Shown here one piece after another: positions 16,690 through 24,868 of a stretch of DNA of 64,000 nt. A program made the position numbers and the translations under genes. Each line of letters begins with the position of its first letter. The stretch's first letter is position 1. The DNA is from Oscillospiraceae bacterium (GTDB taxonomy: Bacteria; Bacillota; Clostridia; Oscillospirales; WRJC01). Where the stretch lies: the NCBI GenBank assembly GCA_009783265.1, contig WRHM01000001.1:620001-684000 (forward strand), written 5' to 3'. The notes under the pieces are model-generated. The model was not told the DNA's origin. It worked only from the letters and a program-made list of their open reading frames with translations, and made no database searches.

Positions 16690-18287
16690 AAGATTTTTTT
16701 GCAGAAATAACAGAAAACGGTGTAATTTATAGATTATTAACTTCAACAGAAATGGAAGAATTACTAATTGAAAAAACAAATAAATTAGTTAATATATTTA
16801 TTGAATTCAATGATGAAATAGAAACATGGGATAACGAAAATCTTTATTTAGCAAGTAAAAATTATATAGATGAGATTTTTAATAATCCGACACTGCAAAT
16901 ATGTTTAAGATATAATATAAGCAATATCATATCTTATTGCAGGACTTTTCCACTACAAGAACCTTTCAAGTCTTTTTTTGATAAAAAACTTAGTGTTTTT
17001 CGACAATTAATGCATTATATAGAACAACATAAAATTGACCTAATTCACCAACATATAATTGAAATTGAAGCTAAAACAATGAATGATATAAATGAAAACT
17101 CAAAACTTTTAAAACAAAATGTAGAAGAATTGAGGCAAAATATAAATACTTATGAAAAAACGGCAAAAAAATTCGAGAAACAAATTGTTAATTATAAAAA
17201 AGAATCAATTAATTTATTAAAAACATTTTCGAAGATTGAAAAAAAAGTTGAAGATGCCGTAGCGCAAGCTCTTGTAATAGTAGGAATATTTACCGGTTTG
17301 ATAATCATATTTTTGGGCAGTATATCATTATTAGACGCTTTTAAAAGTTTTGAAAAAATGTCAATCTACAGGCTTACATTCGTTACTGTTTTAACAGGAA
17401 CTATTATTTTAAATACAGTATTCTTTGCAATGTTTTTAATTTCTCGAATGGCAGGGAAATCTGTTGATATGCGATGTTCAAAATTTAAAGAGAAAGAAAA
17501 GTGTAATGATATTAATGATGCAGAAGATAACTTTTTAAATGACCTTAAAAATGCAACAAAATTATTAAGTGCCGTTGAAAGTGAACGATTTTCATGTGCT
17601 AATTGTGTATATAGTGATGTAATAAAGTCAATAAATGACGGCTATATGAAAGTAGAAGATTATTTTACTAAAGAAAAATTGATAGAATATAAAATAGACA
17701 ATTTGACTGATGAAGCTTTTAATACCTATAAAAAAGCAAATAATCCAACTAATGAAGAGTTTGAAAAATATAAAAAAGATTTACTTATTAATTCCACCAA
17801 ATCTAACGAAGTATTAAACTTTCAATGTGGTTATTCAAACAAATTAATACATAAATATCCTTATGTGTTTTTTTCAAATATATTTTTATTATTGATTGAA
17901 TTATTTGTTATATTGGCTTGGTTATTTAACAAAATTACATTAAATAATTATGTTTTAATTATAAAAAATATTTCATTTGCAAATGGGTTTATAATTTTAA
18001 TTCCTCTTTCGATAATTATATTTATATTTTTATTAGCTTATTCGATTGGCAAATCAAATAATTGGAAAAACCGTCGTAAATATATTATATTGATTGGAAT
18101 AGCAATTATAATTTTTTTGATAATATCTCTTTTTGTTACTGGTATTTCATTCGAAAAAATTAAAGTTTATAACACAAATAAAGTCCCGCAAACACAAAAC
18201 ACAACAAACCCATTAAATTCTCCATTCACTCAACCAATAACAAATCCATTCGGTAAATCAATTACACCACGTTCGCCCAACCCATGA
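16620..18287 (+). CDS. Four-helix membrane protein with coiled coil, 555 aa; possible toxin partner of the Panacea-like gene
   Basis: I do not recognise the family. A cytosolic N-terminal region (1-145) precedes a coiled coil (about 150-215). Two membrane helices follow (about 218-242 and 255-282), then a cytosolic Cys-containing segment, and two or three more helices (about 418-445, 455-480, 487-510). The tail is Pro/Thr/Asn-rich. GAGG lies 10 nt before ATG, which sits inside the Panacea-like gene, so the two are translationally coupled. PanA antitoxins pair with diverse toxins, several of which act on membranes; this partner is much larger than usual, so an abortive-infection role is equally possible. 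Confidence 0.55.
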   Translation: MDNKRSATKQTEKIINTEPFSRIKDFFAEITENGVIYRLLTSTEMEELLIEKTNKLVNIFIEFNDEIETWDNENLYLASKNYIDEIFNNPTLQICLRYNISNIISYCRTFPLQEPFKSFFDKKLSVFRQLMHYIEQHKIDLIHQHIIEIEAKTMNDINENSKLLKQNVEELRQNINTYEKTAKKFEKQIVNYKKESINLLKTFSKIEKKVEDAVAQALVIVGIFTGLIIIFLGSISLLDAFKSFEKMSIYRLTFVTVLTGTIILNTVFFAMFLISRMAGKSVDMRCSKFKEKEKCNDINDAEDNFLNDLKNATKLLSAVESERFSCANCVYSDVIKSINDGYMKVEDYFTKEKLIEYKIDNLTDEAFNTYKKANNPTNEEFEKYKKDLLINSTKSNEVLNFQCGYSNKLIHKYPYVFFSNIFLLLIELFVILAWLFNKITLNNYVLIIKNISFANGFIILIPLSIIIFIFLLAYSIGKSNNWKNRRKYIILIGIAIIIFLIISLFVTGISFEKIKVYNTNKVPQTQNTTNPLNSPFTQPITNPFGKSITPRSPNP

Positions 18288-18389
18288 CAAACCTGTTGCA
18301 GTGATAACAACACCCGTCCAAAATAAAAAATAAACACTGATATTACAGCAAACCGCCGTAAAACTGGCGGTATAAACATATAATACTGC

Positions 18390-18439
18390 GAAAGAGAGAG
18401 GTCTCGGCTACCCAAAAGCACCCGAGACCTCTCTCTTTC
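18390..18439. repeat. Perfect 18-bp inverted repeat
   Basis: GAAAGAGAGAGGTCTCGG (18390-18407) and its exact complement (18422-18439) flank a 14-nt loop. No T-run follows on either side, so it is not a simple intrinsic terminator. Confidence 0.85.
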
Positions 18440-18614
18440 AACGTGTATATAAATACACTCAGTATATATATGTTTAATTGCTGTATAAATATCAGCATTT
18501 TTTATTTTTTTTAGTTAGTTGAAAGAAGAGGGAGTTAGTAAGTAGTTATAGTAGTAGAGATAGTAGTTGGTTAGTAGGTACAGGGGAAGAACACCCTAAA
18601 AACGGAACTACGTT

Positions 18615-18677
18615 CATACTGCGAGGTTGCTTGCTTGCAGTATGGTTTTTGGCGGTTGTTCAATCTGCGCCATACTG
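18615..18677. repeat. Three alternating complementary arms (mutually exclusive hairpins)
   Basis: CATACTGC (18615-18622) can pair with GCAGTATG (18637-18644). CAGTATGG (18638-18645) can instead pair with CCATACTG (18670-18677). The middle arm can therefore choose between two partners. Confidence 0.6.
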
Positions 18678-18851
18678 AAAGATTTTCGGAAATATCGGCT
18701 TGATTGTAACAACTTCTCCCCCTGACCCCCACTGGCAAAAATGCTCTGTTTAATCCAGCATTTTTGGGATAAGAAGTAGAAAAAGGCAAAGAAGCCGAAA
18801 AGGCTGACGAAGAAAATCAAGAAGATTTTGACAGTAAACAGATTGTAGAAT

Positions 18852-18880
18852 TTGACATTTTATGGGGATTGTGCTAAAAT
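18852..18880 (+). promoter_or_regulatory. Promoter of the 18911 gene
   Basis: A perfect TTGACA (18852-18857), 17 bp and TAAAAT (18875-18880), followed by AAAAGGGGG and the ATG at 18911. Confidence 0.75.
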
Positions 18881-18910
18881 ACAGTCTTTAAGAAAAGGGG
18901 GAAATTTTAT

Positions 18911-19285
18911 ATGAATAGTAAATTAGATTTTAAGGAGATGTTGGAACAACAAATTGAATCAGACTCATTTAAAGCAATGGAAAAATCAGCAATATATTTT
19001 AATGCTTTAATAAATGAAGTATGTTATTTCTTTAAGATTATGGGCGAGGAAACACATGAGATAGCCAAACATGAGGGTGAATTCAGATACGGAAAAAATC
19101 TTAGTGAAACAGTAGTAGAAAATAAATTATTTTCTATGACTTGCGACTTATTTGGAATTACTTATATATCTGCTGAAATTGAAAATGCTGAATATGATGA
19201 AAAATGCTATGTGTTCACAATACCTTATTCATTTCTTGAAAATGTCATAAGTGACGAATTACAAGAACGAAAATTGTTACGATAA
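18911..19285 (+). CDS. Hypothetical protein, 124 aa
   Basis: I do not recognise it. It is acidic, with an alpha-helical N-terminal half (FKEMLEQQIESDSFKAMEKSAIYFNALINEV) and a beta-rich C-terminal half (FGITYISAEIENAEYDEKCYVFTIPYSF). It has its own consensus promoter and a strong terminator shared with the convergent HTH gene. The expression signals are good, so it is probably a real element 2 gene. Confidence 0.6.
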   Translation: MNSKLDFKEMLEQQIESDSFKAMEKSAIYFNALINEVCYFFKIMGEETHEIAKHEGEFRYGKNLSETVVENKLFSMTCDLFGITYISAEIENAEYDEKCYVFTIPYSFLENVISDELQERKLLR

Positions 19286-19300
19286 AATAGCAAAATAATT

Positions 19301-19338
19301 AAAACTGATATTTTAATAACTTGAAATATCAGTTTTTT
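19301..19338. terminator. Bidirectional terminator between convergent genes
   Basis: A 13-bp perfect stem AAAACTGATATTT (19301-19313) / AAATATCAGTTTT (19324-19336) has A and T runs outside, so it works for both strands. Confidence 0.85.
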
Positions 19339-19343
19339 AGTCC

Positions 19344-20684
19344 TTAAATATTTGTTGGGGTTACGTCTATGTATGTAATAAATTTATAACCAGCAGGAGC
19401 ACCTGTATTTACCGTCCAGTAGGCCTGTGACATATCAACATCATCGGTTAAACATTTGTATTCAATTTCAAATTGGATTGGAATACAAAACATATCTTCA
19501 TTTGCAGGTATTATTTCGACGTAATCAATATTATATATTTTTATGTAAGCAGTATTAGTCCAATAGCCGTCCTTTGAATACCACGGGTTATTTATTCTTA
19601 CAGTCATTTCATTACTTGTTAATGAAGTTCTGCCAAATCTATCAAAATCTATAACTATTGAAGCGGGTGTTTTTATTTTTACATTAGCATTTTTAGGAAT
19701 ATCATCAATTTGTATATCAACGGGAAAAGAACATATACCGGATAAATTTTTGTATTTTTCATAATCTTCTTTCGTTTTGAAAAAACTTCTTTCAATAATT
19801 TGAGATTGTGTTTTTTCGATATACGGTGCGTACTGATAAAGTCTGGTTTTATTAAATTCGGTGGAATAAGCAGAATCTGTTGAATTAGATTTAGTGGCAT
19901 TATTATATGGGATTTTATCTCTGTTTTCATTCCAATTACATACTTTAATATCATCATATCTTGAAAGTGTAATTTCATTATTTTTGTCACGTATCCTAAG
20001 TATATCGACAAGAAATTTATGATCGTTTTCCATAATATTACTCTTATTGTCTATATCATACTCAATGTAGCTTAATACAATTTTTTTTGTAGAGGAACTT
20101 GTCTCTTGACCTGTTGGTAAACAAATAAACCCTACACCGCCAGAATACTTATACTTTTTGCCGATATTCGGTTTTAACAGTGTAATATAACTACGATAAT
20201 TATAATCCTCATTTAATGATTTAAAATCAAAATAAATATAATTATGGTTAAGATATACTTTACCTTTGAATGTTTCTTTTCGCATTTTAATTTCGATATT
20301 TGAATCTTTTTTAATTGATATGTCTATTTTATCTATAATAGTTCCAGTTTCCATACTAAAAAAATAACCAAAATAATGTTCACCAAGAATGTCAAACTTT
20401 TGATGTTCGGGATAAAGATAAGTATAACAAAAATCATCAATTTCAATGTCTAACGTTTTACAGATATGTTTCAAATGTCCGTAAGATATTACTCCGGCTT
20501 TTATTCTTGTTATCGTTGATGTTGGTATATTAAATTTACTTATAAAATCTTTTCTGTTGTTACCGACAATAAAATCAAAATTCGCGTGCATGATAGGAGA
20601 TAATTTTATCATGTCCCTTTCTGTAAGAGTATCTTCTTCTATATCATGAAATTTATTTATCTGCGATATTCCGTCATTTTTCAT
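19344..20684 (-). CDS. HTH protein with large unclassified beta-rich C-terminal region, 446 aa
   Basis: The N-terminal segment (about 28-85: SPIMHANFDFIVGNNRKDFISKFNIPTSTITRIKAG, then HICKTLDIEIDDF) fits an XRE-like helix-turn-helix. Residues 100-230 are rich in alternating polar/hydrophobic strands (YFGYFFSMETGTIIDKIDISIKK). The last 140 residues contain more strands and aromatic residues. I know no family with this combination. It could be a ligand-sensing repressor or a defence-type sensor. AAGGA lies 9 nt ahead of ATG. It is convergent with 18911 and divergent from the Dam methylase gene. Confidence 0.55.
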   Translation of the reverse strand: MKNDGISQINKFHDIEEDTLTERDMIKLSPIMHANFDFIVGNNRKDFISKFNIPTSTITRIKAGVISYGHLKHICKTLDIEIDDFCYTYLYPEHQKFDILGEHYFGYFFSMETGTIIDKIDISIKKDSNIEIKMRKETFKGKVYLNHNYIYFDFKSLNEDYNYRSYITLLKPNIGKKYKYSGGVGFICLPTGQETSSSTKKIVLSYIEYDIDNKSNIMENDHKFLVDILRIRDKNNEITLSRYDDIKVCNWNENRDKIPYNNATKSNSTDSAYSTEFNKTRLYQYAPYIEKTQSQIIERSFFKTKEDYEKYKNLSGICSFPVDIQIDDIPKNANVKIKTPASIVIDFDRFGRTSLTSNEMTVRINNPWYSKDGYWTNTAYIKIYNIDYVEIIPANEDMFCIPIQFEIEYKCLTDDVDMSQAYWTVNTGAPAGYKFITYIDVTPTNI

Positions 20685-20883
20685 ATATTTTGTTCCTTAT
20701 AAACCTAAAAAGATTTTCATGAAAAAATATGCTCTTCTAACTAATAGCTATGCTCATCATCATCATATATAATAATCACAAGTGTTAGCTAACTTACTGA
20801 CCATATAAATATTTAACAACAAAATTCTTACAGGAATTTTAACAAATTTTAACTTTTTTAATTAGTGAAAGGGTGATTTTATA

Positions 20884-21339
20884 ATGCTGAAATGTATGAT
20901 CTCATCAAAAACCGATATGTGGTGTACACCCCAATGGCTTTTTAATGAACTGAACGAGGAATTTCATTTTAATTTAGATGTGTGTGCGACCAAAGACAAT
21001 GCGAAATGTGCGAATTTCTTTACACCGGAAATTGACGGTCTTTCTCAGGAATGGCACGGAGTTTGTTTTATGAATCCGCCCTACGGGAAAGAAATAAGCA
21101 AATGGATAAAAAAAGCCTATGAAAGCTCATTGAAAGGGGCTACAGTCGTTTGTCTGCTACCTGCCCGTACCGACACCCGATATTTTCATCAGTATTGTAT
21201 AAAGGGGGAAATCAGATTTATCAAAGGGCGATTGAAATTTTCCGACAGTATAAATTCTGCGCCCTTTCCCTCAATGATTGTTATTTTCCGAACCAAAAAC
21301 ATAAAAACAGATTGCGAGGTTGATTTAAAATGCGCCTAA
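20884..21339 (+). CDS. Phage-type DNA N6-adenine methyltransferase (Dam family), 151 aa
   Basis: It transfers methyl groups from S-adenosylmethionine to adenine in DNA. The short phage Dam-type fold is recognised by the N-terminal WCTPQWLFNELNEEFHFNLDVCAT, the catalytic NPPYG motif (about residue 60) and LLPARTDTRYFHQY. The length is typical. It probably protects the element from host restriction or marks its DNA. AGGGTG lies ahead of ATG. It overlaps the next gene by 10 bp and heads the mobilisation operon. Confidence 0.88.
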   Translation: MLKCMISSKTDMWCTPQWLFNELNEEFHFNLDVCATKDNAKCANFFTPEIDGLSQEWHGVCFMNPPYGKEISKWIKKAYESSLKGATVVCLLPARTDTRYFHQYCIKGEIRFIKGRLKFSDSINSAPFPSMIVIFRTKNIKTDCEVDLKCA

Positions 21340-21995
21340 TGGAAAGAGATTTTTTAATATTAAGAAATATCGGACGTTTTCGGCTAATGACCGGAAAGCA
21401 TATCAAGGAACTTTCAGGGTTCGAGGGAGTGACAGCCTGTAACCGTCGCCTAAAAATACTCGTTGACAATAAATTCATTAAAAGAAGAAAAATATTATAT
21501 GGTTTTCCCTATCTCTATACCCTTACGCATAAAAGCCGAATGTTGTTAAATCTGAACAAAAGAGAAGAACGGATCAGACTGGATTTACTGCGCCATGACA
21601 TTTTAGTTATTGATGTTTTGATTTTCCTGATGAAACAAAAAAAGATAAAACTTGAAGATATAACAACAGAGAAAGAATTACATCAAAGTGACGGCTTTTC
21701 GACCCGTACCCACAAGCCCGATTTTTCGGTTTCTCTGGTTGAAAGGGTTGAAAAAACAGAAAGAACAGAAAAAAAGAAAATAGCAGTAGAAATTGAATTG
21801 AGCTTGAAAGCATTGGAACGACTGAGAAAAAACGTCAGGGATAATTTTATGAATTATGACAGTCAGCTATGGTATATCGAGTTTTCAAGCCCTAAACTCT
21901 TCAAGACTTTACAGGGGTTAAAAACTGAATATCCTAATATTCAAATATTGAATATTGAGGATATTAACCGCAGAAAGGAAGTCTCGAATGAATGA
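21330..21995 (+). CDS. Replication-relaxation family protein (Replic_Relax), 221 aa
   Basis: A winged-helix start (LMERDFLILRNIGRFRLMTGKHIKEL, then ACNRRLKILVDNKFIKRRK) is followed by a domain with HKPDFSV and AVEIELSLKALERL, the hallmarks of the replication-relaxation family found in Gram-positive mobile elements. Members are associated with plasmid replication and DNA relaxation. It is sandwiched, with overlaps on both sides, between the methylase and the coupling ATPase, which supports a role in processing the element for transfer. A second ATG at 21339 is possible. Confidence 0.8.
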   Translation: MRLMERDFLILRNIGRFRLMTGKHIKELSGFEGVTACNRRLKILVDNKFIKRRKILYGFPYLYTLTHKSRMLLNLNKREERIRLDLLRHDILVIDVLIFLMKQKKIKLEDITTEKELHQSDGFSTRTHKPDFSVSLVERVEKTERTEKKKIAVEIELSLKALERLRKNVRDNFMNYDSQLWYIEFSSPKLFKTLQGLKTEYPNIQILNIEDINRRKEVSNE

Positions 21996-23349
21996 ATTAT
22001 TTTTAGTTTTTATCATAATAATCATTGTGATTTTCTTCATATCAATATATAAATTTATCTTCGGGGACAGTCAGACAATATTTGACTTTAAGTCCGATGT
22101 CGAAAAGGCAATAGAAAGTCCCCGAAAACAGGAAAAAATCACAGAGGAGAAAACATTAATCGGCACAGCCGGACGAAACAGACAGATATTTATAAACAAC
22201 AATGCCAAGCATGTGTTTGTACTGGGTACGACCGGATCGGGTAAATCCGTCGCTTTATGTAATTTCATAAAAAGCGGTCAAATTTATGGTTATCCCATGC
22301 TCATAGTGGACGGCAAGGGGTCAACTGATACCGACTCCCTTTTAGCCATAACTAAAAAACTATGTCCGAACCGGAAAATATATGTAATAAATTTCAACGA
22401 TCCGGAACACTCAGATAAATATAATCCCTTTAAGGACACCGAAGAAGATGTAATACGTGACATGCTTATGAATATGACCGACTGGTCGGAAGAGCATTAT
22501 AAATACAATACGGAGATTTATATTCAGCAGGTGATTAAATTATTGTCGTTAAGCGATATTGTAATTTCCTTAAAAAGCATAACGGATTATTTACCGCCGG
22601 AGAAATTTTTAAAACTAAGTCAGGAGTTACAAAGAGAGAGGCTTATCAGCAAGGAAGAGCATAACATAAATGTCGATTTAGTCAAAAATAGCGGAACAAG
22701 TGCGGAGGGTGCGGCGGCGAGATTTGCCTTAATTCAAAGAAGTGGTTTAGGTACAATTTTTGATGAAAGCGGAATAGATATTTACACGGCACTAAAAGAA
22801 AAAGCAGTCATAATATTTATTTTAAATGCTTTAAAACTGCCGGAGATGTCACCCTTGCTGGGACGGCTTATCGTAATAGACAGTAAAAAGGCGGTCGGAA
22901 AATTATTTGAGAATAAATTCAAAAGAGTGTTTTTTATCTTCGATGAAATTAATGTGTATGCTTCCGAACCGTTTCTTGACCTTATCAACAAAAGTCGGGC
23001 GGCCAACATAACGTGTGTGCTTGCTACCCAAAGTTTGAGCGATCTGGACGCAAAAGCCGGAGAGCCCTTTCGCAAACAGGTAATAGAAAACTCAAATAAT
23101 TATATATTAATGCGACAGAACGAACCGGACAATGCTGAAAAGTGTGCCGAAATTGTGGGAACACAGCCCAAAATGGAAGTAACATATCAGATGAACGAGG
23201 GCGGAAGTACAGGGTTAGGGTCTGCCAAGTTGACCCGGCAGTTTATCTATCACCCCGACCAGATCAAACATTTCGGCACAGGCGAGGCAATCTTCGTCAG
23301 CAAAGACAGTCAGTTCCATACCAAAGTCAATATTCACAAATGCTTTTAA
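21988..23349 (+). CDS. TraD/VirD4-like coupling ATPase, 453 aa
   Basis: An N-terminal membrane helix (LFLVFIIIIIVIFFISIYKFI, about 4-24) is followed by a FtsK/VirD4-type motor domain with Walker A (LGTTGSGKSVAL, about 78-89) and Walker B (FFIFDEI, about 310). An ATQSLSDLD sensor motif follows. Coupling proteins pump the relaxed single strand to a type IV secretion channel. I chose ATG at 21988, which overlaps the previous stop and has AAAGGA upstream; the longer frame from 21955 is inside the previous gene. No other secretion genes are present. Confidence 0.87.
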   Translation: MNELFLVFIIIIIVIFFISIYKFIFGDSQTIFDFKSDVEKAIESPRKQEKITEEKTLIGTAGRNRQIFINNNAKHVFVLGTTGSGKSVALCNFIKSGQIYGYPMLIVDGKGSTDTDSLLAITKKLCPNRKIYVINFNDPEHSDKYNPFKDTEEDVIRDMLMNMTDWSEEHYKYNTEIYIQQVIKLLSLSDIVISLKSITDYLPPEKFLKLSQELQRERLISKEEHNINVDLVKNSGTSAEGAAARFALIQRSGLGTIFDESGIDIYTALKEKAVIIFILNALKLPEMSPLLGRLIVIDSKKAVGKLFENKFKRVFFIFDEINVYASEPFLDLINKSRAANITCVLATQSLSDLDAKAGEPFRKQVIENSNNYILMRQNEPDNAEKCAEIVGTQPKMEVTYQMNEGGSTGLGSAKLTRQFIYHPDQIKHFGTGEAIFVSKDSQFHTKVNIHKCF

Positions 23350-23416
23350 AGCCCTGACAGCGAGGAAACATAAACAAAAATCAAAATAATTAATAAATAA
23401 AACGAGGATTAAAAAT

Positions 23417-24568
23417 ATGAAATGTTGTATATGTAAAAGTTATATTGACATTAAGAATTTTGGCTATCTGGCAAGAAATCCCGAAAACTGTATCTGTGGT
23501 GTATGCAGGGAACATATAAACACTCTTGATTTATCAAAAGATCGTCATGATATATCTGTTTCGTACAGTTATCTGAAAATCAGATATGACGAAATAACCG
23601 ACCCGAAAGCCCAGAAAGCAATTAAAGATATATTACAGAAATTCCGTTATATTGACAATCCTAATTTTCGAGATTTTAAATCCTATGAAAATAAAGAACT
23701 CGAAAATAAAAAACCCGAAAAATTGGAAAAATCAAAAATAACAGAGATAATAAAAAACAATTTTATGATGTTCCTGCTGACATTTTCGTATTTTTACTTT
23801 TTATGTGCGGCTTTGACTTCTTCTAAACTATATGGACTATTAGTATTTGTTTTGTTGATACAGGGAGTAGCAGTTTCGTTTTTCCTCTCAGAAGCAGGAG
23901 AGAAATTTCAAAGGAATGTTATTTACAATGCCCGATATTTAACCAGAGAGGAACAGGATTATATATTGCCGATATTTAAGGACGTTTATAAAAGTGTATA
24001 TCGGCATAATCCCAATATATCAGAGAAGATAAGGATATATATCATCGATACGATCGAGATACAGGCTTATGCTCTGGGGAGAAACACGATTATGATAACC
24101 AAAGGGGCAATTAATGTATGGAGTGAGGCAGAACTGCACGGCATATTGGCACATGAATTCGGGCATATTTCGGGTCATTTTACAAAAACCCTTGTCATAT
24201 TGCAGACATCTATGTGGATTGCGTCTCTATTTCTGGCATGCTTTAAATTCATAACCAATATCATACAAGGTATGATTAAGGCTCGAAAAGAACAGTACGG
24301 GAGAGCAACCGTCAATATGACGGGCTTTATTCTCAACGCATTATCGGCAATCCCTGTCTTTTTCTTCACTTTCCTGTTTGCAGTCGGCAGAAGAGCGGGC
24401 GAATTCGCCGCTGATGATTTTGCTGATGAAATCGGTTACGGTCAGGATTTGAAAAGTGCCTTGCAGATCATACTGGATATTGAATTGACCCAGAAGTTAA
24501 GTTTTACGGAACGGTTGATGAACAGCCACCCGCCGACACCACAGAGGATTGCCCGACTGGAACAATAA
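23417..24568 (+). CDS. M48-family membrane zinc metalloprotease, 383 aa
   Basis: An N-terminal cysteine-rich module (CCICKS and CICGVC, residues 3-33, probably a zinc ribbon) precedes two membrane helices (about 112-155). The HtpX/Ste24-like protease domain has HEFGH (about 244-248) and the downstream EFAADDFADE glutamate. Two more hydrophobic segments lie between. M48 enzymes degrade or process membrane proteins. The Cys-rich head is unusual for the family. It is carried in element 2 just after the coupling ATPase, so it may process a cell-surface component during transfer or simply be cargo. Confidence 0.85.
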   Translation: MKCCICKSYIDIKNFGYLARNPENCICGVCREHINTLDLSKDRHDISVSYSYLKIRYDEITDPKAQKAIKDILQKFRYIDNPNFRDFKSYENKELENKKPEKLEKSKITEIIKNNFMMFLLTFSYFYFLCAALTSSKLYGLLVFVLLIQGVAVSFFLSEAGEKFQRNVIYNARYLTREEQDYILPIFKDVYKSVYRHNPNISEKIRIYIIDTIEIQAYALGRNTIMITKGAINVWSEAELHGILAHEFGHISGHFTKTLVILQTSMWIASLFLACFKFITNIIQGMIKARKEQYGRATVNMTGFILNALSAIPVFFFTFLFAVGRRAGEFAADDFADEIGYGQDLKSALQIILDIELTQKLSFTERLMNSHPPTPQRIARLEQ

Positions 24569-24643
24569 TAAAATTTTTCGTTTTAACTCATTCTTTTATT
24601 CTGAATATGATGTATTAAGAATTAATAAATGGGGGAATTGACT

Positions 24644-24775
24644 ATGAATAAAAAAGAGAAAATTATGTGTAAAAATGTATTCAAAAATAAAGAGATAAAT
24701 ATAGAGGAATTTAATCGTTTGTATATCGAATTGATTACATTAAAAAAAATGAAAAAAATTAAATATAAATCTTAA
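24644..24775 (+). CDS. Small basic protein upstream of recombinase 2, 43 aa
   Basis: GGGGG precedes the ATG. The product is MNKKEKIMCKNVFKNKEIN followed by IEEFNRLYIELITLKKMKKIKYKS, very basic with one helix. Function unknown. It sits directly before recombinase 2 and is separated from it by a hairpin. Recombination directionality factors are often small basic proteins encoded next to serine integrases, so it is a candidate. Confidence 0.5.
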   Translation: MNKKEKIMCKNVFKNKEINIEEFNRLYIELITLKKMKKIKYKS

Positions 24776-24782
24776 AATTGGT

Positions 24783-24836
24783 AACAAGCATAGTCGAGTA
24801 TTATGTTACAATAATAAAAGGCTATGCTTGTTTTTA
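24783..24836 (+). terminator. Hairpin with T-run between the 43-aa gene and recombinase 2
   Basis: AACAAGCATAG (24783-24793) and CTATGCTTGTT (24822-24832) form an 11-bp stem with a 28-nt loop and a T5 tail. It could terminate the upstream operon or attenuate recombinase 2. The loop contains TATTAT and TACAAT, possible -10 boxes. Confidence 0.55.
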
Positions 24837-24868
24837 TCAAATCCAATAAGAGAGGAGATAAAACGAAA

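Larger units (their letters stand above)
18288..18910. other. Non-coding, hairpin-rich region, possible oriT or structured RNA region of element 2
   Basis: No credible gene is seen over more than 600 bp. It holds ACCGCC/GGCGGT (18352-18371), a perfect 18-bp inverted repeat (18390-18439), a terminator-like TGCTG/CAGCA with T-run (about 18480-18515), and a C-free TAG-rich tract (18524-18580). Three alternating CATACTG/CAGTATG arms (18615-18677) and a 10-bp stem (18736-18766) follow. Its position upstream of the mobilisation genes fits an oriT, but no known nic motif was recognised. Confidence 0.4.

Noticed and set aside
18390-18439. Intrinsic terminator
   Set aside because: The stem is perfect but no T-run follows on either strand; kept as an inverted repeat.
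18524-18580. CRISPR or tandem-repeat array in the TAG-rich tract
   Set aside because: No regular repeat-spacer spacing; only low-complexity G/T/A sequence.
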